DNA of 64,000 bases from Hybos culiciformis (Eukaryota; Arthropoda; Insecta; Diptera; Hybotidae), in the NCBI GenBank assembly GCA_964007475.1, contig OZ023273.1:130752732-130816731 (forward strand). Reading direction: 5' to 3'. Below are positions 27,201 to 37,490 of this stretch, one piece after another. Position 1 is the stretch's first letter; each line of letters opens with the position of its first letter. The position numbers and the translations under genes are program-made. Under the pieces are notes generated by a model, which saw nothing but the letters and a program-made list of their open reading frames with translations, was not told the DNA's origin and made no database searches.

Positions 27201-27888
27201 GTTCCGTGCTAAATAATTAATATTTGAAGTCTGAAACATCTTTTATTACTTAACACGAAGGCTTCGGAATTTAATTTAAATACCTGACCATGCAATACAG
27301 GCTCCTAATTATAAGAAAAAAACAAAAAAATAATAATAATAAATAATACTACAAAAACTTTATCATTTATTTTCGAAGCAACCAATTTTTTGCACATTTC
27401 AAGCCAATAAAAAAATGTGTAATAAAAAATAATTGACTGATGTTACAGTTATCATCAGAATTGTAAAAATATTTTTTCGCATAAATTTATTAATTAAATC
27501 AAGTAAAAAAAAAAGAAATGTCAATGAGCTATCCAATTATATACCTTTAGGTATTGCTCAGACACTTTGTTTATTGTAAAATAAAAATTATAAATTAAAA
27601 TTATAAAAGCTTTATTTATTAAAAGCTGAATATATGTAAGGCAAATGAAATTATATTTTAATTTTTTAATTTTTGATGTTTCATTTATTTTTCAAGGCTG
27701 TCTCGCTTCCGTTTATTTAGGTATATACATATTTTTATATTTAAAGTTCAAATAAAAATTATCTAAAAATATTTTATAACATCTATTATAAATGAATACA
27801 TCATAATGCAAACCATAAAAATTATGTGAAATTTAAAAAAAAATTAATTATTATTATTCTTTGCTTTCGTGAGCTTTCGTAGTACACC
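24274..27888. other. AT-rich non-coding stretch
   Basis: No supportable gene is present. It contains an (ATT)n microsatellite at 24334-24357 and a tttatttatttattt run near 26755. A 96-codon frame at 25963-26253 on the minus strand was inspected: it has no recognisable motif, and I treat it as chance. Confidence 0.55.
24334..24357. repeat. (ATT)n microsatellite
   Basis: Eight tandem ATT triplets. Confidence 0.9.
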
Positions 27889-27897
27889 TCAAACACG

Positions 27898-28978
27898 GCG
27901 CCACGAATTAGGACCTAATGAACTAGAACCAAAAAAGCAAAATGAACTAGAACCTAAAAAAATATTTTTTTTTTTTTTTTGGTTCTAGTTCATTTTTAAA
28001 ATTAATATATGAACTAGAACCTAAAAATTATGAATTAGGAGCTAATGAACTAGAACCTAAGAAAAAATTTTCTAAATTCAAAAAATTAATAAAAACTAAA
28101 AAAAAAAATGAACTAGAACCTAAACAAAATGAACTAGAACCTAAACAAAATGAACTAGAACCTAAACAAAATGAACTCGAACTTAAACAAAATGAACTAG
28201 AACCTAAAAAAAATGCCAGTTTCCAATTAATTTTTGAAATATATTAATAAATGAAGTGAACACCTGAAATGGAAAAATATTTAATAATAAGACATGAATC
28301 AAGAACAATATGCAATATATTCAATATGCAACGGGGCTTCAATTGTGAAAAAGAAAGGTTTTAACACCTTTTCCAAAAGAACACGGAAATTCAGAACTGT
28401 GTTTGGTACAAAGTTCTTGTTTCAAAGAAATGATGTCAGGCATGCAGGGCGCGCAAGACCTGCGAAGGCCGCCACGCGTGTTCTGAATACGCGTGTTCTT
28501 TTGAAAAAGGTGTTAAAACCTTTCTTTTTCACAACTTAAGCCACCTTGCATATTGAATATATTGCATATATGTAATTGTTTATAGGTAAATTGTTTTAGA
28601 CGAATATTCCAAGTATTCCCTGTGATAGACTGAATAATTAGCCAAATAACCTTGAAACAATCAAAAAACATTCAAGATTGTATAATTAAAGGAATAAACT
28701 AGAACCTAAAAAAAATGAACTAGAACCTAACAAAAATGAACTACAACCTAAACAAAATGAACGAGAACCTAATAAAAATGAACTACGACCTAAAAAAAAA
28801 AATTAAAATTTTTAGGTCCTAGTTCATTTCGCTTTTATGTTCTAGTTCATTTTTTTTTAGGTTCTGGTTAATTTTTTTTAGGTCCTAGTTCATTTACAAA
28901 TTTTTTTAATTTTTTTTTAGGTCCTAGTTCATTTTTTGCTTTTCGGTTCTAGTTCATTAGGTCCTAATTCGTGGCGCC
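27898..28978. mobile_element. Foldback element built of 'aatgaactagaacctaaa' words, with a nested hairpin (family 2)
   Basis: The ends are perfect inverted repeats starting GGCGCCACGAATTAGGACC and continuing through taatgaactagaacc, over 30 bp. The subterminal arms are arrays of about 20 copies of an 18-bp word, aatgaactagaacctaaa. Most are direct in 27914-28215 and 28690-28800 and inverted in 28805-28970, so the arms fold on each other. A second, unrelated inverted repeat sits in the middle (listed separately). Flanks are ctcaaacac (27889-27897) and ctcaaacgc (28979-28987), a 9-bp duplication with one mismatch, or an 8-bp cctcaaac if the ends are phased differently. No transposase is encoded. 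The 9-bp option would suit MULE mobilisation. Confidence 0.82.
28303..28573. repeat. Nested long hairpin inside the family-2 foldback element
   Basis: The left arm runs from about 28303 (atgcaatatattcaatatgc) through gtgaaaaagaaaggttttaac to about 28400 (ttcagaac). The right arm, about 28476-28573, is its near-perfect reverse complement. The arms are about 95 bp with few mismatches. The loop of about 75 bp is GC-rich and holds gcatgcagggcgcgc and gccgccacgcg. The unrelated arm sequence suggests a second foldback element inserted into, or captured by, the outer one. Confidence 0.75.
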
Positions 28979-30930
28979 CTCAAACGCGTTAAAATATCAA
29001 GTCCAACTCTAATCACATTAATTTATAAGTCATAAATTAAAATCAAAATGCAAAAATTTTGAAAGTTGTACATGTTCTACATAAGAGTAAACTTTTCATT
29101 TTCTTGAACTAAAATTCACAAGAAAATACAATTTGCAAAATCTTCTATCTAAAATATAACTATAGTTCTATTGTTTTTATTATAAGTTATATTATTCTTT
29201 GCACATAAAATTGGGTTTATGATATTTCCTTAACATATAATAACCAAAACAATGTCCTCTTAAAGCTCGTTAAAAATTAAAGAAAAATTTAGAAATTGTT
29301 AAGTTTTTTGGTATAAAAATATTTTGTTAACAAATTTTTAAGTAGTGTTTGCAGTAGTGCAACCAATTTAAAAATTTATTTGACAATCCAAGAATTTTTC
29401 AAGAATATTTAAGTATTTTACGAACTGATTTCAAACGTAATGAAAGTTCTGGAAACTCACACTGATAAAATAAAAAAAAAACAGATTCTTAAAAAATAAA
29501 AAACATACTTTGCAAGAAGAAAAAAACATACTTCCAACACAAGAAAATAGAGTTTCATATCTATTCCCGCAAAAGAGATTTAATAAATATTTGATTTATA
29601 TACAAAAAGACGAATTAACTTCTACTCAGCAATAGAAATACAATATTAGTTGCGAGAAAAACGTAATTAAGGGACCAAAATTTGAATAAAAAATTCTCAT
29701 CAAGTAAAATTATTATACTAAAAACCACTCAAATGTATTTTTAATGAAGTTTTCCTTAAACATAAATATATGTAATATAAGTTATATTTTTTACCCAAAG
29801 AAAAAAAAGAAAAAAAACAAAACATTTTTTGGATGACTTATTTTATTTTTTCAATTTTACTTACTTTTAAAAAATAAAAATATAACTAGGTTTCGATGTA
29901 AATAAAATTAACATACAAACATTTTTTTTTTTTTGGTCATATCAGTTGAAATGGAAAATTTAGTTTTCGATTACACATAAAAAAAAAAATTAATAATGTA
30001 CATATTAACTTCATTGATGCGAAATTAAGTTATTATTTTTACTTTTTTTGGACCGTTTTCCATCAAAAATGAAAAAACAAACTATTTGTTACCATTAAAT
30101 ATATTATGTATATAACTTGAGTCTAATATTATGAAATCAACAAAAAGTAATGGTTCTTTCTTTTGTAAATTAAAAATGAGCCTTAATAACTCTTACAACA
30201 ACTTAAGTTCTGAATCTCTGTCTATCCGTCATATGAAAGCATAAAATTAACCGGATTCGATGAAAATTGACTACCTTAATATTAAAAATAACTTTATATC
30301 CGTAATGTATAGATTGTGTGTCTTTATTTTTCATTTTTCTTTACAGAAAGATCAAAGTTTTTTTTTTAATATTTTATGATTTCAAATTTAAGTTAAAACA
30401 ATAAAAGTTTTTTTTTATATTTATTCTCGGAAATATTATAAAACAATATAATATAAGTTATTCCAATGTGGAATTTAACTTTAATAGTAGATTGTTTTGA
30501 AAACTTTGTTTGAAATTTTATTTTATTTTTTAAAAAGTGTTTTTATTTCCCCACAAAACTATTTGATAAAGGTTCATATAATAATTTTTTTTTTGCTTTT
30601 CTATTTTTTAATTCTATCTATAAAAAAAGGATTTTTCAATAAACCAACAAATAAATATTTGTAAAAAAAAAATGTTAACTCCTCGAGGAATTCCTGTATT
30701 GAAAAAAAATTTAGATTTATTTTAGTATGAGACTTTAAAAAAAAAAATTGATTGAATTTTTTGTTTTCAATCATATATATATAATGTATATAATGTATTA
30801 TGTATATATTATATAAACACAAAACTCCTTATGTTCATGTATTCAGTTCTGAAAATAGCCAAACGTCATTTAAGTTAATTTCAAGGTTCTGTTAATTTTT
30901 CTTTTCGCACAATAAAATACTTGATAGCAA

Positions 30931-30970
30931 AAATATTACACCGGCTGACAAAATATTACACCGGCTGACA
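30931..30970. repeat. Exact 20-bp tandem duplication
   Basis: The unit aaatattacaccggctgaca occurs twice in perfect tandem. Its accggctgac core is GC-rich compared with the surroundings. Confidence 0.9.
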
Positions 30971-31050
30971 TGACTTTCCTTGTTTAAAATATTATTAATT
31001 TTTTTTACCAATTTTGTGGTGCTGACGACAAGATCAGACTTCATTTTATC

Positions 31051-31153
31051 GTATCATATCAGGTTTTAATAAAATTGATATATGTGATTATGTAATATAT
31101 AATGTGATTATGTAATATGTAATATATGTGATAAAATTAACCTGATGTGATAC
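31051..31153. repeat. Small hairpin with internal tandem repeat
   Basis: Arms gtatcatatcaggtt...aat and the complement of att-aacctgatgtgatac form an imperfect inverted repeat about 20 bp long. Between them the unit atgtgattatgtaatat occurs twice in tandem. It may be a small MITE. No clear target duplication was found. Confidence 0.5.
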
Positions 31154-32155
31154 AGCAAATATAAAGATATTTCTGTGTTCAGAACACTCAAAATTAACGA
31201 TGTCGGTGTTATTAATCGCAGCTAAACAGAATATGAATACAGCTGGGTAAAATTTAAATTTTGATTTTTTGCGGAGGGAAAAGAAACCTGTTTAATAAAT
31301 CGTTTTCTCCGCTTTCATTGCCTATATACATACATACATACTTTTGCTCCATTTTCATCACATAAAGTTAATTTGACATTATTTTATTCGGAAATAAGCA
31401 GCATTAAAATGCATAAAATTTTATATAATAAACCAGGAGATTCAATTTACATACATATATACATACATTGATTTGTGAAATTTATTTTGGCTGAAAAACT
31501 TAATTTACAATTATTCATCATAGAAAATAATAAAAATAAATTGGATTTTGGCATATAATTAAAGCTCACAGGAAACATTTCTTGAAATTTTTAACTTTCA
31601 AATCGTTCATGTTATGCTGCCTCAAAGAAATTCCCTTGTTATCAAATTAGCTAAAAACCTATTTAAAGATTTTTTTTGGTAAAATATATAATTTTTTTTT
31701 TTTTAAATAAATTGTGAATCTTATATTTTCAGGAAATATTACATGGCCTGTGTGTAAAAATTCAAGAATACACATAATGTATTATGCATGTTTTTTAGTA
31801 TTTTTTTTTTGTTTAAAGCCAAAAATCAACAAGTAGTCAATTTAAATTGCGATAAGGGTCTTCATTATGTAATGACTTTTATGATTAATATAGATTATTA
31901 TATTCTATAATTTTGTTTTAATATTAGTTATTTGTATATCGTTATTAAATTATGTATTATTTAGAAATATTATTATTATGCAGGAATCTAACGTTCTAAG
32001 AAAAGATAGAATCAGATTTAAAAAAAAACTAGTCCAAGCGTTTGTTTATTTGGCTTAAACGCTTTCAATTTTACCTTCAATGTTGGAGCTAGTTGACATT
32101 TTAATCATAACTAGTATTTAACGTACAAAAAAAACTGTATTCATTTACGACAAAA

Positions 32156-32179
32156 ATTTATTGATGGCCATCAATAAAT
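32156..32179. repeat. Perfect 24-bp palindrome
   Basis: ATTTATTGATGG is followed immediately by its exact reverse complement with no spacer. It includes the GATGGCCATC core. It could be a dimeric-protein site or chance. Confidence 0.6.
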
Positions 32180-33701
32180 GTCGATTGATTTCTGATTTTT
32201 CGTTAATATCAAAAGAAACATTTTCATGACTGAAAAATTATGTGGTATTTTATTATTTTTTTTATATATATTTTTCTGAACTAACTTGTGTATTTTGATT
32301 TATTACAATTTATAAAATTCTTTGATGTGAATGTTTTTATTTAATCAACTTTCTGAATTTGACATTTTGAAATATATGAATACATTATAATATAGTTCTA
32401 AAATTTTCTTATCAAAGAAATTTAACATATGTACACTTAGTTGTATAGTTATTTGAAAATTAACTTTTTATCAGGAACAATAATATGAAAAAAAAATTTA
32501 CTATAAAAGAAGTATTGGGGATCATAATTATTCTCTTGAATTTTAAATACCTTTAACGACAGTTCTAAACTCACATCTTTAAGAATCTTTATATATTCCG
32601 AAAGATTTCACAAAACGTTATCCGTTTCCATTTTAAGTTTAAAACTTTCTATTAATAAGCCAACGAAAGGTAGTCATTGAGTAATTTATTATCACTGAAC
32701 AAAAATATATTGAAATAAAATTTTATTATTTTCGATTTTTCATTGATTTTGAATAAACATTTATTGCAAAAATCTAAATATTATCTTGAGCTCCGTTTCA
32801 CATGTGAATTCAATTGTAGACTAAAAAGGTGGATAGCATACATAGATTTTAAAAACATATTCCGAGATAAAATAATATTTAAGAGAAAATTTTCATCTCA
32901 TGTTAATATGATTTGAACTAAATGAAACTGTTATACATACTATAATCTTCTTCTTTTTTTTTTGTACCACAAAGGATTCAGTTTAGATGATTCAAAATTT
33001 TTCATCAGTTATGTTTCGGTCGTCGGTTGGTTAAGTCGTAAAACAGAAATAGAAAAAAAGTTTTTTTTAGAAATTTCAACCACATCAAAGTGATAAGATT
33101 TTTCTCATATAGATATACACAAAAGCGGAAAACATAAATAAAGAAAATCTTTAATCTTTTATGAATAAAATATTTATATATATATATATAGAAATTACAA
33201 AGCCAAGGTGAACTTAATTTACATAAATTATTGAAAATTTATTCTGTTTTGTTTTTGGTTTTTTTTTTTTTCGGTTTATTTGTATGTAGATTAAATATTG
33301 AAATTTTAATAAAGCAATCATAATTATTTTCTGCAATTTCCCATCAAATTATTTAAATTTTATGAATTAAATTTAATAAGGTTAAAATAAAGAAAATCAG
33401 GATTAAATTTTTATAAAAATAAATATAATCAAGAAAATATCAAAGTAGAATGTACAAAAAAAATTAATTAAAAAGAAAAATTTAAGAACAAATATTTATT
33501 TCATACCTAGACTGGGCTGCAATGTGGATAGTCGTAACGAAATGCGTAAGTAATCAAAAAATTAATGCAATATGCGGATTATAACTTTAATATTTTTGGC
33601 GCGCATTGAACAAATTATTGAAATGCAGCCAAATTTACAAAAAAAATAATAGTGTTTGAAAAATTAAGTAAAAAAAAAAAATTACAAATCGGTCCCTCAA
33701 T

Positions 33702-34904
33702 GGATGCATGTCAGTTGTACAATTACCAGTTGTACAATTTTTTTGTACCAGTTGTACAATCGAAAATACCACTTGTACAATTTAAAATTTAATTGTACAT
33801 CTGGTTTTTTGGATTGTACAAGTGGTAAAAAGATTCCACTTGTAGAATTGACCACTTGTACAGAGAAGAACCATCTGTACAGACTAGTGTCAGTTGTACA
33901 ATCCAGTTGTACATTTTAGATCAGTTGTACAATCTCCATTTTTTCGAATTAACCACTTGTACAATTTTTGAGCAGTTGTACAATCTTTTTTTTTTTTGTA
34001 ATTTACCACTTGTACAATTTTTGACCACTTGTACAATCTATATTTTATAGAATTAACGGCTACATGACATAACCGCGAATGTCATAATAAAACCGCGAAT
34101 GTCATAAACAAAACTCCTCGCGGTCTTATTTTATTTTGAAAAGTGGCCAAAAAAAAAGTTTATCGGAGGTCTAATTTCATTTTTATAAATGAAATAAGGC
34201 CGCGTAATCTTGCAAGGTGAGCACACAGGGCAGGGGGCAGCAGGGCGGCGGGCGGGCGGTTGGTCAGTGGGATTTGTGGCGCCGCAAATCCCACTGACCA
34301 CCGCCCGCCCTCCGCCCTGCTGCCACACAAGATTTTTTATTGAAGTCTTATTTCATTTTGAAACATGAAATTACTACGCGGCCTTATTTCATTTATAAAA
34401 ATGGAATTAGCCTTCCGAAATTTTTTTTTTTTTTTTTTTCAAAATGAAATAAGGTCGCTAGGACTTTTTTTGCGGCGAAGCGAATGGGACTCGGTAGCGG
34501 CACCCATTATGCACAACAGCTTTTCCATACATTTTGCTTAGTTTTTCACGGTTATAACTTTACAAGTGGTTAATTTGAGAAAAGATAAATTGTAAAACTG
34601 GTCAAAAATTGTACAAGTGGTTAATTTTATAAAAATAAATATTGTACACCTGGTGATACATTGTACAAGTGGTTAATTTGAGAAAAAAAGGATTGTACAA
34701 CTGGTCTAAAATGTACAAATGGTAATAACTGAATTGTACAAGTGGTAAATTTGTCTGTACAACTGGTACATTGTACAACTGGTCAATTGTGCAACTGGAT
34801 TTTTTTTTACCAGTTGTACAGAGAAAAATACCAGTTATACAATTTTTTTCGCAATACAAATTGAAAAATTGTACAACTGGTAATTGTACAAGTGGCACTC
34901 ACCC
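33702..34904. mobile_element. Foldback element built of 'ttgtacaa' words, with nested inverted repeats (family 3)
   Basis: Outer ends GGATGCATGTCAGTTGTACA (left) and the complement GGGTGAGTGCCACTTGTACA (right) are imperfect inverted repeats. Both are followed by an identical attaccagttgtacaa. The flanks are a perfect 8-bp duplication, ccctcaat (33694-33701, 34905-34912). Each arm is an array of about 15 copies of a word of the form acca(g/c)ttgtacaat in both orientations. Inside lies a second inverted layer, aaatgaaataaggccgcg against its complement, then a tandem pair accgcgaatgtcataa near 34071-34108, then a GC-rich stem in the centre. No protein is encoded: the apparent Cys-Thr-rich frames are translations of the word array. 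Confidence 0.83.
34236..34324. repeat. GC-rich central hairpin of the family-3 foldback element
   Basis: A stem of about 40 bp (ggcagcagggcggcggg ... cagtgggatttg at 34236-34276, paired with 34285-34324) with an 8-base loop tggcgccg. The stem is close to perfect and strongly GC-rich within a genome of about 80% A+T. The flanking aatcttg/caagatt is also inverted, so this hairpin may be an independently acquired inner unit. Confidence 0.8.
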
Positions 34905-34912
34905 CCCTCAAT

Positions 34913-37265
34913 TTCTCAAATTTTAAAATTTATGTTTAAACATTTTTATCCATAATTGAGAAATTTTATGTAATAATACTGATGCTGTAATAATTATGTA
35001 ATAATATTGATGTTGTAAATTTATTTATTTTCGAGACGTCTTGGTGGTAGTTTTAAATAAAAACCAGTTACAATATTGAGATAATATAAGACTACTTAAA
35101 TAATTCTTGGTGCTTAATTTAATGAATATAATTTAATTAATTTATACAATTTTTATTTATTTTCTACTAATTTAAATTTTAATTTTTGCCGACTAATTTC
35201 AAGGTTTTACCTCATCGACTGGGTTTAACTTATTTTTGACATCATCGTTTTGGAATTTAAAAACTTCTTATGAATCATGAAGATATTATACTGTATATTC
35301 GAACGAACTGTACACCAAAATTATTATTAAGTCTCTTATAGAATTTTTTTAATCTATACATTTCGTTCACGTTTTTTGAACTTCCTCAGAGCTTTATTAT
35401 TGTAGTTTCATTTTTTACATTTTTTACTGCTGACAGCCTAAACAGTGCACTGATTTGTTAATTTCTTTTTTTTATCGCATTTCTAAGATTTAGTATTATT
35501 CATCGTTGACAATTTGTCCAAAAACCCAACCATTAATCTTAATGTCTGTAAAAAAAAAAAAAAAAATAGAAATAAAAATTAGCCACAGACATAAATTGTG
35601 TCTGACTGCTGTGAAAAATAATTGAAATACAAAATCAAATACTAATGACTTCACGAAAAAAAAACAAAAAAAAACAAAAAAACACTAAGAAAATAAAAAT
35701 AAATAATAAGATATACACCAAAATTTGTTTTTCAATTCAAAGGAAAATGATAATTCAAAAATATTATTCGCTAAATATTTTATATTTTTTAAAAGAAAAC
35801 ATTTTGGATGAATTTGAAAAAAAAAAATTGAAATATATTTTCTCATTTTATTATTTTTTTTAAATTTTAGTATGTGTTTGTTATAAATGGGGAGTTAAAA
35901 CAAGTTGTCAGAATTTTACTTCATTTGAATATTTCATAAAACTTTTTATTTTCAATTTTTATAAACATTTGACACTTTAAGACCTATAAAAAAATAAAAA
36001 AAATTAATTTAGCGAATAGTGTCCTTCCCTTCCAAGAATTTAATCATAATAATCTGATAATATTTACTTATTATAATTGTTTGTTATAAAAGTTATGCAA
36101 ATCAGAAAATAAAAATAATAAAAAAAAAACAACATTAAAAATAAAGAAAATGTTTTTCTTTTTTCCAGAGACGATAATTTTCTTAACAAATTTGAAAAAT
36201 ATCACGACTTTTTATTATTCTTGTACTAATAATTTAATTCTCTTCAATTTTTTTTGTACTGTGTAATATTGAAGATTTTCTAGAAAATCTCTTTAATAAC
36301 AAAAATTTTATTATATTTATGTTATGTTGTTTTTATGTATTTTAATTTTAGAGATAGACTTCTTGTTAATATTTTTTTTTATTATACTCTTCTAATAATA
36401 TTTTATATTCATTTTATAATTATATTTTTGTTCTCGGTTGAGCTTTTTTTTTTTTTTAATAACTGCATTGCCATATTTTCGTTTGGCAATTCAGAGGGAA
36501 AATTATTTTCCTAAAATTTTATAACTTGCAAATTTGAAAATTTAAGAAAATTATTCTCCAGTATTTGATTTCAAATCAAGGACGAAGAAATTCAATAATC
36601 TTTCAGTAATTTCAAATGATAAAGTAATAAGTTTCCTGTGTGAATATAAAAATAAATGCTTTCAGGTTGCATTAATAGTAATAAAACTTCAGAATTGAGG
36701 GCAAATGAAAAGTAGCAAAATTTACTACTCGAAAATTACAATTTTTATTGTTTTTTCTTTCGAAAAATTAATAACATCATAAAATAATTGTTTACACAAT
36801 ATGAACTTTTGAAATTTTTACGACAAATATTGCCATAATCATCTGATCAGATGTATTTAAAAATAAAACTATCAGTTTTCTTTTGATAACGCTATCCACT
36901 AGTTTGATACATGGCAAAAAATATACAGAAAATATAACAGCCACGCTCTATTTTTTTTCAGTGTATAGATGTGTTTAAGGTCTCGGGAAAATCAGAAAAA
37001 TCAGAAAAATTAGAAAAATCAGATCGAAGGCTAAGTTCAAGTAATTTAAAAAAAAATATATTATTTTATTTCTCATATTTCCCTTAAGCCACTATACTTC
37101 GACTTTATTTACCATTCCTATTATATTAATAAAAATAAAAAATAATCCCTTCATTTATCCATATTACATATATTTAACACAGAGTTTTTCTTTCGAAATT
37201 ATTTCTTTTTTTTTATTTTTAGCAACATAGTACATTGTAATTATTAAATATATGTATTATGTAAA
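34913..37265. other. AT-rich non-coding stretch
   Basis: No supportable gene is present. It has a near-tandem pair of a 28-bp unit around 34969-35020 (atgtaataatactgatgctg) and a short 9-bp tandem run (aaatcagaa, about four copies) around 36988-37022. The 72-codon frame at 35645-35863 (+) is Lys/Asn-rich and AT-driven. Confidence 0.55.
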
Positions 37266-37486
37266 ACCATAGATTAAGAATACAGAAAGATTTATAGCTT
37301 CATACAACATTTTTTCAGTCTTATTTATTATTTTTATGTGAAGGTGTTAGTAAAACTAAATAAAATTCTTTTCATATATTGATAATTATCGCGTATTTTA
37401 TTTTGTTTTACTAACACATTCACATGAAAATACCAAAAATAATGTCGTATGAAGCTAAGAATCTATGTATATTCTTAATCTATGGT
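37266..37486. mobile_element. Palindromic MITE
   Basis: The element starts ACCATAGATTAAGAATA and ends in its reverse complement. Pairing resumes inward through tagcttcatac-gacat and tgtgaa-tgtgttagtaaaac, so the whole 221 bp folds on itself. Both ends abut taaa (37262-37265 and 37487-37490), a possible 4-bp target duplication. It has no coding capacity. Confidence 0.72.
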
Positions 37487-37490
37487 TAAA

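Larger units (their letters stand above)
28988..33693. other. AT-rich non-coding stretch
   Basis: No supportable gene is present. It holds an exact 20-bp tandem duplication (30931-30970), a small hairpin (31051-31153) and a perfect 24-bp palindrome (32156-32179), each listed separately. An atacatacata run occurs near 31325 and a (TA)n tract near 33176-33190. The frame at 30601-30822 (-) is AT-driven. Confidence 0.55.

Noticed and set aside
28294..28539. 81-codon open frame, relatively GC-rich
   Set aside because: It lies entirely inside the nested hairpin of the family-2 foldback element, and its sequence is dictated by the inverted repeat.
33704..34050. Open frames with repeating Cys-Thr / Leu-Tyr-Asn patterns
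   Set aside because: They are translations of the ttgtacaa word array in the family-3 element. The periodicity comes from the DNA repeat, not protein design.
34131..34328. Minus-strand frame rich in Pro, Ala and Cys
   Set aside because: It crosses the GC-rich hairpin of the family-3 element; the composition reflects the stem.
34602..34898. 98-codon minus-strand frame
   Set aside because: It is the right arm of the same word array read in reverse.
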